A model generated the notes under the pieces. That model worked only from the letters and a program-made list of their open reading frames with translations, did no database searches and was not told the origin of the DNA. A program made the translations under genes and the position numbers. From assembly GCF_030063305.1 (NCBI RefSeq), contig NZ_JASISV010000002.1, positions 620,001 to 684,000 of the forward strand: a stretch of 64,000 nt of DNA. The letters are read 5' to 3'. This DNA comes from Salinibacterium sp. G-O1 (GTDB taxonomy: Bacteria; Actinomycetota; Actinomycetes; Actinomycetales; Microbacteriaceae). Shown piece after piece: positions 17,909-26,179 of this stretch. Numbering within the stretch: position 1 is the first letter of the stretch; each line of letters starts with the position of its first letter.

Positions 17909-18640
17909 ATGTGCGGAAGATTCGTGGTTGCCGGAGCAACAGCAGACCTCGTCGAGATGTTCGACATAGATCTGGTCGCCCCAGGTCTTCCTGAGCCGTC
18001 GTTCAACATCGCCCCCACAGACCGGGTGAGCATCGTGATTGACACCATCGGCAAAGGCGCCGCGCCCGACGACGAACCCGTGCGCAGGATCGAAGCCGCG
18101 CGATGGGGACTTGTCCCGGTCTGGTCGAAAGACCCAAAGTCCGGCGCGAGTGCGATCAACGCCCGCATCGAAACCGCCGCCGAGAAATCGACCTTTGCCA
18201 CCGCCGTCAAGAAGCGCCGGGCCGTCATCCCCGCGACCGGCTATTACGAGTGGAAGACGATCGACGGCGTCAAGACCCCGCACTTCATCCACCTGCCCGA
18301 AGGCGAGCTGATGGTCTTCGCCGGTCTCTACGAGTGGTGGCGCGACCCGGCCGCCGCTGACGACTCACCAGACAAGTGGATGCTGTCGACCTCGATCCTC
18401 ACCCGGGATGCCACCGGTGAGCTGGCCGGCATCCATGACAGGATGCCCGTCTTTCTCTCCCCCGGGCTGCTGGACGAGTGGCTGGATCCGCACACGGAAG
18501 GATCCGAGGAGCTGCTGGACGAGATCTCGGCCGGGGGCGCCGAGGTGGCCGAGTTCGCCGAATTCCATGAGGTGGACAGGGCCGTCGGCAACGTTCGAAG
18601 CTCGGGGCCGTCGCTGATCGAACCGGTCAACGCCGCCTGA
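17909..18640 (+). CDS. SRAP domain protein (YedK/HMCES-like abasic site protease/crosslinker)
   Basis: A 243-residue SRAP protein. After Met removal, Cys2 (MCGRF) is the residue that forms the thiazolidine crosslink with abasic DNA. The other active-site residues are visible: Asn in SAINARIET, Glu in TGYYEWK and His in GIHDRMPVFL. Such proteins shield abasic sites in single-stranded DNA at forks. The start is fixed by the need for Cys2. CACAAT (17897-17902), preceded by TGG as an extended -10, ends six bases before the ATG, so the message is probably leaderless. No LexA box was seen upstream. Confidence 0.93.
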   Translation: MCGRFVVAGATADLVEMFDIDLVAPGLPEPSFNIAPTDRVSIVIDTIGKGAAPDDEPVRRIEAARWGLVPVWSKDPKSGASAINARIETAAEKSTFATAVKKRRAVIPATGYYEWKTIDGVKTPHFIHLPEGELMVFAGLYEWWRDPAAADDSPDKWMLSTSILTRDATGELAGIHDRMPVFLSPGLLDEWLDPHTEGSEELLDEISAGGAEVAEFAEFHEVDRAVGNVRSSGPSLIEPVNAA

Positions 18641-18680
18641 GCGCGACGGCTGGCCCGTCGCGCGAGATTAGGCTGGAGTC

Positions 18681-19745
18681 ATGGCATCCCCAGCGACGAC
18701 GCCCGCTTCGGACCCGGCGGGGCAGATTCTGCACCGCGCAGCCCGCGTCGAAGACACGTTCCATCGCTGGCGCGAACGCCGCGGACGCAAAAGAGGGCTC
18801 GTCACCACCATCGTTCCGTATGCCGGGTACGGCACAACCGAATGGGCTCGCATTCTGTGCCGCGTCGTGCTCGCCCGGCCGACAGAGGCGGCAAAACAGC
18901 GCGCCGACAAGGTTCGCGGCTGGCGCAGCTTTTTCAGCATCCCCGTCGAAGACATCGATGTGACGGTCGTTGTGGGCGGAGTCGAGCACGCCGTTCGGCC
19001 CACCCGCGGTGGAATCGTCGACGTGCGCCTCGACGCCCGACTGCCCCTGGGCTGGCAGGAGGTAACTCTCGATGCCGCAGACACCGAGTCGGTGACCGCG
19101 CCCGTCTTCGTGCTCGACCCGCGCGCGAGGTTCGGAATCATCTCCGACATTGACGACACCGTCATGGTCACAGCGCTCCCCCGACCCTTTCTCGCTGCCT
19201 GGAACACCTTCGTGCTCGACGAGCACGCGCGAACGCCCGTCGCGGGTATGGCAGTGCTCTACGACCGGCTGGCACGCATGCGGCCGGCCCCGCCGGTGAT
19301 CTACCTCTCCACAGGGGCGTGGAATGTGGCTCCGACGCTCACTCGCTTCCTCAGCAGGAACCTCTATCCGGCCGGGCCGATCCTGCTGACCGACTGGGGG
19401 CCGACCCACGATCGTTGGTTCCGCAGCGGCCAGGACCACAAACGCTCCAGCCTCGCCAGACTCGCCGAGGAGTTCCCCAGCGTGAAATGGTTGCTCATCG
19501 GCGACGATGGCCAGCACGACGAAGGGCTGTACGGCGAGTTCGCCGCGGCGCATCCGGACAACGTCGCCGGGGTCGCGATCCGGCAGCTGTCGACAGGCGA
19601 AGCGGTGCTCGCTGGCGGACGCAGCACGGCGGCCGAGCGCGAACTCAACTCCAACGCGCGCTGGTTCTACGCTCAGGATGGCGCCGGACTCGCGGCCGAG
19701 CTATCCGCGGCCGGCCTGCTGGTGGATGCGCCCAAGGACTTCTAA
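18681..19745 (+). CDS. App1-type phosphatidate phosphatase domain protein (DUF2183)
   Basis: A 354-residue protein of the App1/DUF2183 family. The HAD-like catalytic motif SDIDDTVMVT lies near residue 155, followed by YLSTGAWNV (motif II) and LIGDDGQHDEGLYGEFAAAHP (motif IV). The N-terminal ~130 residues form a beta-rich domain. Yeast App1 removes phosphate from phosphatidic acid; the bacterial substrate is unproven. TAGGCT (18669-18674) lies six bases before the ATG, so it looks leaderless. It overlaps the convergent dienelactone hydrolase gene by four bases. Confidence 0.88.
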   Translation: MASPATTPASDPAGQILHRAARVEDTFHRWRERRGRKRGLVTTIVPYAGYGTTEWARILCRVVLARPTEAAKQRADKVRGWRSFFSIPVEDIDVTVVVGGVEHAVRPTRGGIVDVRLDARLPLGWQEVTLDAADTESVTAPVFVLDPRARFGIISDIDDTVMVTALPRPFLAAWNTFVLDEHARTPVAGMAVLYDRLARMRPAPPVIYLSTGAWNVAPTLTRFLSRNLYPAGPILLTDWGPTHDRWFRSGQDHKRSSLARLAEEFPSVKWLLIGDDGQHDEGLYGEFAAAHPDNVAGVAIRQLSTGEAVLAGGRSTAAERELNSNARWFYAQDGAGLAAELSAAGLLVDAPKDF

Positions 19746-20494
19746 GACTTCAGCGACTGCAGGTGCTCGCGAAAGAACGAGTCGATGCGCGCCCAGGCGT
19801 CAGCCGCGGCATCCGGTGCCGGCTTCATGTTGATCACGCGGGCAAGTGGTCGGAACAGAGCGGGACCGGTTGCTGCCGAATTCATGAAAGCGTGACCAAC
19901 GCCCGGATACTCCTTGAGGTCGTGGATGACACCGTGGCGGGTGAGGGTCTTCTCGAGGGCCGCGGTGGCCCCCTTCAGGCTGGCATCCTTCGCACCGTAG
20001 CTTCCGACGACGGGACATGCCTGGCTGAGGGCGTCATCGGGATCACGCGGCAGCATGCCGTAATTGCTGGCGGCGGCGTCGAACCCCGACGACGAGGCCG
20101 TCATGAGCGCAAAGCCGCCGCCCATGCAAAACCCGAGCACGCCGACGGTGCCGAGCGCGTCGGGTCTGGCGAGAATCCACTGCCGCGCCGCCTCGATGTC
20201 TGCATACGCGCGACCGGTGCCGCTGCGCATCGCCCTCATCGTCGCAACGAGGCACCGTCGCGCCCCACCGTCGCTGTACAGGTCGGGCATGACGGCCAGA
20301 TACCCGAGGGATGCCAGGTGGGCCACCTGCTTGCGCATCTCGCTCTCAACACCGAAGGCTTCGTGGACGACCACCACCGCCGGCCACGGTCCGACGCCCG
20401 CCGGTACGCCCAGCACCGCCTTGAGGACCGGGCTGGCGCCATCCGGCTTCTGGTCGATGACAATATCGGTGACGATTGCGGGGCCGCGAGACAT
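19742..20494 (-). CDS. Dienelactone hydrolase family protein
   Basis: A 250-residue alpha/beta hydrolase. WPAVVVVHEAFGVESEMRK holds the oxyanion region with the DLH-type VHE, GFCMGGGFAL carries the catalytic Cys in place of Ser (G-x-C-x-G), GSYGAKDASL the Asp, and GVGHAFMN the His. This Cys nucleophile is typical of true carboxymethylenebutenolidase-type enzymes. No catabolic genes lie nearby, so a role in chlorocatechol breakdown is not supported. ATG 20494 starts the conserved sequence MSRGPAIVTDI; the longer frame upstream is antisense to the GH15 gene. Confidence 0.87.
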   Translation of the reverse strand: MSRGPAIVTDIVIDQKPDGASPVLKAVLGVPAGVGPWPAVVVVHEAFGVESEMRKQVAHLASLGYLAVMPDLYSDGGARRCLVATMRAMRSGTGRAYADIEAARQWILARPDALGTVGVLGFCMGGGFALMTASSSGFDAAASNYGMLPRDPDDALSQACPVVGSYGAKDASLKGATAALEKTLTRHGVIHDLKEYPGVGHAFMNSAATGPALFRPLARVINMKPAPDAAADAWARIDSFFREHLQSLKS

Positions 20495-20560
20495 AGTCAA
20501 GTGAACCACTGCCCGAGCGGTGCGCGCTGATAAAACTGTGCCCAGTGCCATGATGGAAAG

Positions 20561-22363
20561 ATGCCCCTGGCCATTGAGGACTATGCAGTCATCGGAGACA
20601 CCCACACCGCCGCGCTCGTGGGCCGCGACGGCAGCATCGACTGGCTCTGCTTTCCGCGCTACGACTCCCCCTCCGTCTTCGGCGCGCTGCTCGGCGACGA
20701 GAACCACGGGCGATGGCTGATAGCCCCATACGCGACGATCCACGGACATCACGGAGTCACGGCAACACGGCGCTACATCAAAAACACGTTCACCCTCGTT
20801 ACCCGGTGGGTCACCCCCACGGGCGAGGTGCAGGTGACCGACCTGATGCCCGTCGGAAATCGTCGCGCCGACATTGTGAGGAGGGTCAAAGGAATCAGCG
20901 GGTCGGTCGTGATGCATGTCGACCTGAGGTTCAGGTTCGACTACGCCAACGCCATCCCGTGGATTCGGCAGACCCCCGACATGGGGCACCACGAGCTTCT
21001 CGCCGTCGCCGGCCCCGATGCGATAGTCATTCGCGGCCCGAAGCTGCACGCGGAAGACCACAATCACGCCGCGCAGTTCACCGTCAATGCGGGGGAAACC
21101 GTCGACCAGACCCTGACGTGGTATCCCTCACACCGAGAGCCACCCACCGCCATGAGAGTCACCAGACGGATCAAGGAGACGAACGCGTGGTGGCAAAAAT
21201 GGACCTCGGGAGGATCCACTTCCACGGAATTCCCCGACGCGGTGCGCCGGTCGCTGCTTGTGCTGCGAGCGCTCACCCACGAAGACACCGGCGGCATCGT
21301 GGCCGCGGCGACCACCAGCCTTCCGGAAAGCTTTGGCGGCTCTCGCAACTGGGACTACCGCTACGTCTGGCTTCGCGACGCGTCGCTCACTCTGCACGTG
21401 CTGCTCGATCACGGCTTCGTGGGAGAGGCCGACACGTGGCGCAACTGGCTGCTGCGGGCAATCGCCGGCGACCCAGCGGATGTGCAAATCATGTACGGGC
21501 TGGCTGGTGAACGGCGGCTGCCCGAGTGGGAGGTTCCGAGCCTGCCCGGTTATCAGGGCGCCGAACCCGTGCGGGTGGGAAACGGGGCATTCACCCAGTA
21601 TCAGGGCGACGTCTTCGGCGAGGTAATGGTCGCGCTGCAGGCGGCCAGACGGCTCGGAAATGACGAACCCGACTTCTCCTGGCCCGTTCAGCGAGCGCTG
21701 ATGAGTTACGTCGAAGAAAACTGGCAACGCCCGGATCACGGCATCTGGGAAATCCGCGGTCCCGAGCGCAACTTCACACACGCGCGAGTAATGCTGTGGG
21801 CTGCGCTCGATTGCGCGATCTCCGCCGTGAACGACTTCGGGCTCAGCGGCCCCGTGCAGCGTTGGCAGAAGCTGCGAGAACAGATCAGGGACGAAATAGA
21901 GTCGAATGGTTTCGACAAGAAGCGCAACACCTACACGCAGTTTTACGGCAGCGCGGGGGTGGATGCCTCCCTGCTGCAGCTTGCGCAGGTCGGCTACATC
22001 GCCGCCGACGATCCGCGCATGCTCGGCACCGTTGCCGCGATCGAGGCCGAACTGCTCGAAGGTGGATTGCTGCTGAGGTATCGCAGTGAGACCGGCGTTG
22101 ACGGGCTGCCCGCCGGCGAGCATCCGTTCCTCGCATGTTCGTTCTGGCTGGTTGAGCAATATGCCATGTCGAATCGTCTCGACGATGCCAGGGCACTGAT
22201 GACACGGCTCGTATCGTTCTCCAACGATGTGGGACTTCTCAGCGAGGAATACGACGTGGGCAACATGCGACAGGCGGGCAACACTCCCCAGGCGCTGACC
22301 CACCTCACCCTCGTGCGAGCGGCTGATGCAATCGCCAGAGCCACGAAGCGAGACACGCCGTAG
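20561..22363 (+). CDS. Glycoside hydrolase family 15 protein (glucoamylase/trehalase-like)
   Basis: A 600-residue GH15 enzyme. The N-terminal AIEDYAVIGDTHTAALVGRDGSIDWLCFPRYDSPSVF is the start of the beta-sandwich domain, and GSRNWDYRYVWLRDASLTLHVLL opens the (alpha/alpha)6 barrel. HGIWEIRG and GLLSEEYD are near the expected acid and base glutamates. Actinobacterial members include trehalases and glucoamylases that act in the cytosol; no signal peptide is present here. GGAAAG directly precedes the ATG; CATGAT six bases before it could instead be a weak -10. Confidence 0.92.
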   Translation: MPLAIEDYAVIGDTHTAALVGRDGSIDWLCFPRYDSPSVFGALLGDENHGRWLIAPYATIHGHHGVTATRRYIKNTFTLVTRWVTPTGEVQVTDLMPVGNRRADIVRRVKGISGSVVMHVDLRFRFDYANAIPWIRQTPDMGHHELLAVAGPDAIVIRGPKLHAEDHNHAAQFTVNAGETVDQTLTWYPSHREPPTAMRVTRRIKETNAWWQKWTSGGSTSTEFPDAVRRSLLVLRALTHEDTGGIVAAATTSLPESFGGSRNWDYRYVWLRDASLTLHVLLDHGFVGEADTWRNWLLRAIAGDPADVQIMYGLAGERRLPEWEVPSLPGYQGAEPVRVGNGAFTQYQGDVFGEVMVALQAARRLGNDEPDFSWPVQRALMSYVEENWQRPDHGIWEIRGPERNFTHARVMLWAALDCAISAVNDFGLSGPVQRWQKLREQIRDEIESNGFDKKRNTYTQFYGSAGVDASLLQLAQVGYIAADDPRMLGTVAAIEAELLEGGLLLRYRSETGVDGLPAGEHPFLACSFWLVEQYAMSNRLDDARALMTRLVSFSNDVGLLSEEYDVGNMRQAGNTPQALTHLTLVRAADAIARATKRDTP

Positions 22364-22371
22364 CGTCGAAC

Positions 22372-22400
22372 TTGACGCTGCGCCAGCGCACTGATACTTT
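22372..22400 (+). promoter_or_regulatory. Probable promoter upstream of a structured leader
   Basis: TTGACG (22372-22377) and TACTTT (22395-22400) stand 17 bases apart, with a TGA just before the -10. They point right, starting nine bases after the GH15 stop. The predicted start near 22407 would produce a transcript beginning with the folded region described next. Confidence 0.5.
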
Positions 22401-22408
22401 TTGATCGC

Positions 22409-22605
22409 TGGCCGGTGTGTCCTCCCTTTGGAGGACATCGCAAGCTCAGATCCGAACCCGACGGATCTGGTTCCTGACCCCCCCTCATGGAACACAGCAC
22501 ATGCTCGACCCGTGCTCGTGATCCTCGTTGGCGCAGTGGCATTTGGTGGTTCGCTTACCCGCCCACCAGCTGCCCCGCCGACGAGGATCGAGCGCTGGGC
22601 GGCCA
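22409..22605 (+). ncRNA. Candidate structured RNA or 5' leader
   Basis: About 197 bases between GH15 and the next hydrolase contain several stacked inverted repeats, all on the same strand: TGTCCTCC/GGAGGACA (22418-22437), CAGATCCG/CGGATCTG (22447-22469), GTTCC/GGAAC around a C7 loop (near 22470-22492), and a 14-bp arm pair 22520-22533 with 22576-22589 (one wobble) enclosing TGGTGG/CCACCA. TGGCCG (22409-22414) and CGGCCA (22600-22605) could close the whole. I do not recognise a known family: it does not fit SRP RNA, RNase P RNA, tmRNA or a riboswitch I know. It could be a leader controlling the hydrolase 40 bases downstream or an independent RNA. Confidence 0.45.
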
Positions 22606-22645
22606 CAATTCCCGTCGCGAAAGCCCGGCGCTACGAAGTACCACC

Positions 22646-23596
22646 ATGCTTCCCGTTCGCACTTCTCTCCCGACCGCGGGCCGCTATGCCCCGCACCCTC
22701 TGGTCGACGATGAGGCGGTCTTCCGCCTTGAGCGCACTGCCGTCCGGGGAGAGCCAGGTGTCATAGTCGCGCGGCACCTGCCCGAGCGGGAGTCAGAGCA
22801 GGCAACCCTGTTCCTGCACGGTGCCGCCGGTTCCTGGAGCACGTGGACCCCCCTGCTGCTCGCTGCCCTCGACACCGGTGACGCGCTGCCCGATCCGGTG
22901 CTCTTAGACCTGCCGGGCTGGGGTGCCGGCACCCTCAACGAGACGTCGGATGCCACATCAATCGACGCCGTCTGTGAGCTGATACGTGCCGCCGCGCTCC
23001 ACCTCGGTTACACGCGATGGCACATCGTGGGCCATTCGATGGGAGGGTTCATCGCCATGCACATGGCGGCGCGCTGGCCCGAGGAAGTGCTCTCGGTGGT
23101 GTCGGTGTCTGGCACGACCTGGTCGGTCATCGACAGCGTCAGGCACCCGGTGCGAAACTTCCGCGCCGTTCCCGGGTTCGTCATGCTTTGGCGCGTCATG
23201 GCGGTGCTCTCTGCCCTCGGAACCGCCGGCCTGGCGCTCGTGCGAGGCATGCGTGACGTGGGCCTCCTGCGTGCCGCGGCGTTTCCCCTGTTTCGGCGAC
23301 CGTTCCGCATCGACGCGAGCGTGATCGATGCCCTGTCGCGCGAGGTTCGGCCTCGAGCATTCCTAGCCGCGGTGTCCATGACCCGGGATTACGGCCCCAA
23401 CGGCGTTTGGGCATCCATCGCCTGCCCGGTCACGGCACTCAAGGGCGATCGGGATGTCTTCGTGCGGGACTCCGACCTGGAGCGGCTCACACGGCTGCTT
23501 CCGGCGTCGCGCACCCAGGTGATCGCCGACTGTGGCCACTTCGCGAACGTCGAGAGGCCGGACGCGGTGCTCGCCGCGATCATCGCTACTCGATGA
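22646..23596 (+). CDS. Alpha/beta hydrolase
   Basis: A 316-residue alpha/beta hydrolase. ATLFLHGAAGSWSTW gives the HG oxyanion motif, VGHSMGGFIAMHMA the Ser elbow, KGDRDVFV the acid and DCGHFANVERPD the His. The relatively long cap region (about 170-240) is hydrophobic and Arg-rich. Substrate unknown. I chose ATG 22646 (MLPVRTSLPTAGRY), because the upstream open frame runs through the folded leader and has no family character. It ends inside the end of the convergent nagZ gene (11-base overlap). Confidence 0.82.
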   Translation: MLPVRTSLPTAGRYAPHPLVDDEAVFRLERTAVRGEPGVIVARHLPERESEQATLFLHGAAGSWSTWTPLLLAALDTGDALPDPVLLDLPGWGAGTLNETSDATSIDAVCELIRAAALHLGYTRWHIVGHSMGGFIAMHMAARWPEEVLSVVSVSGTTWSVIDSVRHPVRNFRAVPGFVMLWRVMAVLSALGTAGLALVRGMRDVGLLRAAAFPLFRRPFRIDASVIDALSREVRPRAFLAAVSMTRDYGPNGVWASIACPVTALKGDRDVFVRDSDLERLTRLLPASRTQVIADCGHFANVERPDAVLAAIIATR

Positions 23597-24785
23597 TCGC
23601 CTGGCACTCCGCGAGGCAGCGCACGAATCGGCCGGTTTCGCCCGACAGCGTACGGCGAGTCACGAGCAGCTTGTGGGCGGCCGAGTCGATAGTCGCGGCC
23701 GGAATGGTCCCGGCATCCACGGCCGCATGCACGGCCGCGACAACGGCGGGGATATCGACCTGCTGCACGTACAGGAGCATCGTGTTGCCGGCTTCGACCG
23801 CCATCACCGCGTTCTGCGCCTGATCCGCATATTCGGGCCGGCCCGAATTTTCGAGCATGTTCATATCGTCGGTGATGGTGATGCCATCGAAGCCGAGCTC
23901 GTCGCTCAGAATCTCGTGCCAACGCGATGACAAGGTCGCAGGAACCGCGTCGACGGCATCGAACTGGAGATGGCCGAACATCACCAGCTCGGCGCCAGCG
24001 TCGACCCCGGCCTGGAAGGGGGACGCATGCTCGTCCTGCCACTGCTGAAGCGACAACCCGGTCTGCGGCACACTCGAGTGCGAGTCACCGGGCGCTGCAC
24101 CGTGGCCCGGGAAGTGCTTGAGCGTCGACAGCACCTCGCCACGCTCACCGGCGACGGCCGCCGCCACCCGTGCCCCGGCATCCTGAGCGTTCGACCCCAG
24201 CGAACGGTCGAAGAGAAACGATCCGGGGTCGCCCACCACGTCGGCAACGATGCCGAAGTTCACAGAAATTCCCGAAGACTCGAGCAGTGCGCCGCGCGCC
24301 GCGAAGGCCCTCTCGGCCTCCGCCGGCGGCAGGTTGCGCAATTCGATGGCGGATGGCGCAGTGTCTGACTGGATGCGGCGCACAATTCCGCCCTCCTGGT
24401 CGATCGCCAGAAGCAGGGGCAATCCGTCCTCGCCCGCCATCACGGAGGTCATTGCCGCGAGAGCTTCGGGCCCCTCCGGGATGTTGTCGCCCATCAGGAT
24501 GAGCCCGCCAAGACCGTTGCCGGCGGCGTACTGTGCGTTACCCGCGCCGTCGAGGCCACCCTGGTGCGCCATGATCATCGACTCGATCTTCTCGTCGAGA
24601 GTCATGGTGCTGAGTCGATCATCCGCGTATTGCTGTATCGGGTCGACGGGAGGAGGTGTCGGTCTCGGCGTCGACACGGGCGCTGGAGTTGGGTCTGGCG
24701 ATGCCGAGCATCCGGCGAATAGCGGGGTGACCAGCAGCAACGCCGCCGAGACACCCAGGGCACGCCATCGCGAGGCTCGCATCAT
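23586..24785 (-). CDS. Glycoside hydrolase family 3 lipoprotein, probable beta-N-acetylhexosaminidase (NagZ-like)
   Basis: A 399-residue GH3 single-domain enzyme exported as a lipoprotein: the signal peptide ends LFAGC, followed by a Pro/Thr linker. LKHFPGHGAAPGDSHSSVP is the NagZ signature with the His/Asp that replace the usual acid/base, and FDGITITDDMNM holds the catalytic Asp. NagZ-type enzymes release GlcNAc from muropeptides in cell-wall turnover. A cell-surface lipoprotein form is common in Gram-positives. It starts five bases after the gene upstream, probably one operon. Confidence 0.9.
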   Translation of the reverse strand: MMRASRWRALGVSAALLLVTPLFAGCSASPDPTPAPVSTPRPTPPPVDPIQQYADDRLSTMTLDEKIESMIMAHQGGLDGAGNAQYAAGNGLGGLILMGDNIPEGPEALAAMTSVMAGEDGLPLLLAIDQEGGIVRRIQSDTAPSAIELRNLPPAEAERAFAARGALLESSGISVNFGIVADVVGDPGSFLFDRSLGSNAQDAGARVAAAVAGERGEVLSTLKHFPGHGAAPGDSHSSVPQTGLSLQQWQDEHASPFQAGVDAGAELVMFGHLQFDAVDAVPATLSSRWHEILSDELGFDGITITDDMNMLENSGRPEYADQAQNAVMAVEAGNTMLLYVQQVDIPAVVAAVHAAVDAGTIPAATIDSAAHKLLVTRRTLSGETGRFVRCLAECQAIIE

Positions 24786-24790
24786 GGCTC

Positions 24791-25288
24791 TTACCCTGTG
24801 GCGCTTGAGCCGAGCCAGCTGAGGGAGGCGAACTGCTCGGGGGTGAGCCCATAGTCTTCGGTGGAATGCGCGATGATGGCCCTGATCTCGGGCACCGACG
24901 AACCCTCCCGCACGATGACGGCGACGCCGGCCGGGTTGCCGAGCGACTTCGCGAAGTGGATGGCAGCGATCGAGCCATCGTCACTGGCCCCTGCGACGTA
25001 CCACCGGCTCGTGATGAGCTTCAGCAGGCCGGCGCCCCGCCAGACGAACGCTTCCCCGTCGAACGTGTCGCGACCGAGAATGTGCTTGAGCGCACCTGCT
25101 CGCTTGCCCCGGCCTTCCGTGTAGCCCATGTCGTCAGACAGCACGAGCGGGTCGCGAGACAGCACACCGTATTCGAAGCGCGGTTCGTTCCGCTCCCCTG
25201 ACAGCCACATGGGGAAATTTGTCGCGGCAACGATCCATGATCCTGGAAGCAGGTCGGCCATGGCCTGTTCATCGAGTGGCGCGCGCAT
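24791..25288 (-). CDS. Uncharacterised protein, possibly lipocalin-like
   Basis: A 165-residue soluble protein with no signal peptide or membrane segment. GSWIVAATNFPMWLSG at the N-terminus, FEYGVLSRDPLVLSDDMGY and SRWYVAGASDDGSIAAIHF suggest an all-beta barrel like small lipocalins, but I cannot place it in a family with confidence. ATG 25288 is preferred to GTG 25291 because TAGTTT (25300-25295) lies six bases before it, again leaderless. It is followed after five bases by the nagZ-like gene, so it may serve cell-wall or envelope metabolism. Confidence 0.7.
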   Translation of the reverse strand: MRAPLDEQAMADLLPGSWIVAATNFPMWLSGERNEPRFEYGVLSRDPLVLSDDMGYTEGRGKRAGALKHILGRDTFDGEAFVWRGAGLLKLITSRWYVAGASDDGSIAAIHFAKSLGNPAGVAVIVREGSSVPEIRAIIAHSTEDYGLTPEQFASLSWLGSSATG

Positions 25289-25348
25289 CACACCAAACTA
25301 CCTCGCGCGGCGACGGTCGGCTCCCACGTGGACGAATACGATGACAGG

Positions 25349-26179
25349 ATGCTACGCACAGCGAGCGCGCTGGCGCGATCAACGCACCCGGGACCAACCG
25401 TCGCGGTCACCGCGATTACCGTCATCCTCGGCGCCGGAGTGGGCCTCTCGCCGGGCCAACTGCTCGTCCTCGGCCTCGCGTTCCTGCTCGGGCAGGCGTC
25501 GGTGGGATTGTCGAACGATTGGATCGACGCCGACCGCGACCGAGCCGTCGCCCGCACCGACAAGCCCGTCGCGGCGGGGCAGCTCGATGACGCCGTCGCC
25601 CGCAACGCCGCAATAATCGCCGCGATCGCCGCCGTTGCTCTCACCCTGCTGCTCGGCCCCGCAGCAACCGTCGCCCACGCAGCCTTCATCGGGTCAGCCT
25701 GGGCCTACAACGTCGGGTTGAAGTCGACATGGTTGTCTGCGCTGCCGTACGTGGTGAGCTTCGGACTGCTGCCGCTCATCGTCACGCTGGCTCGGAGCGA
25801 ACCGGCCCTCGCGTCGCCGTGGGCTCTGATCGCCGGGTCCCTCTTGGGGGTGTCTGCGCACTTCGCCAACGTGCTTCCCGACCTCGACGACGACAGGGCC
25901 ACCGGAGTACGGGGGCTGCCCCACCGCCTGGGCCGCAGAACGAGCGGGTTTGTCATTGCGGGATCTCTGGCTGCGGCATCCACCAGCATTGTGGTGGGGC
26001 CGGGGCCAGGGCCAGCGTTCCTCTACGTCGGGTTGGCGCTCAGTGTCGCGTTGGCGGCGCTGTGCGCGGTGCTGCTCGCGCGCGCCGAACCCACCAGGCT
26101 CATCTTCCGGCTGATCATCGCCGGTGCCCTGGTCAACGTGCTGCTGCTGGCGCTGTCTGGCGAGCGGCTGCTGGCTTAG
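25349..26179 (+). CDS. UbiA family prenyltransferase
   Basis: A 276-residue integral membrane prenyltransferase with about eight to nine helices. The two Asp-rich metal/diphosphate motifs are NDWIDADRD and NVLPDLDDDRATG. UbiA proteins attach a prenyl chain to an aromatic or other acceptor (menaquinone, tocopherol, lipid sugar precursors); the acceptor is unknown, and no menaquinone genes are beside it. The open frame begins at GTG 25328, but TACGAT (25337-25342) ends six bases before ATG 25349, which I take as the true leaderless start. It overlaps the convergent MFS gene by four bases. Confidence 0.88.
   Translation: MLRTASALARSTHPGPTVAVTAITVILGAGVGLSPGQLLVLGLAFLLGQASVGLSNDWIDADRDRAVARTDKPVAAGQLDDAVARNAAIIAAIAAVALTLLLGPAATVAHAAFIGSAWAYNVGLKSTWLSALPYVVSFGLLPLIVTLARSEPALASPWALIAGSLLGVSAHFANVLPDLDDDRATGVRGLPHRLGRRTSGFVIAGSLAAASTSIVVGPGPGPAFLYVGLALSVALAALCAVLLARAEPTRLIFRLIIAGALVNVLLLALSGERLLA

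Noticed and set aside
22470-22492. 6C RNA (actinobacterial RNA with two C-rich loops)
   Set aside because: Only one hairpin here has a C-run in its loop; the second C-rich loop that defines the class is missing.
25328-25348. GTG 25328 as the start of the UbiA gene
   Set aside because: A -10-like TACGAT lies inside this stretch six bases before ATG 25349, so the upstream codons are probably not in the message.
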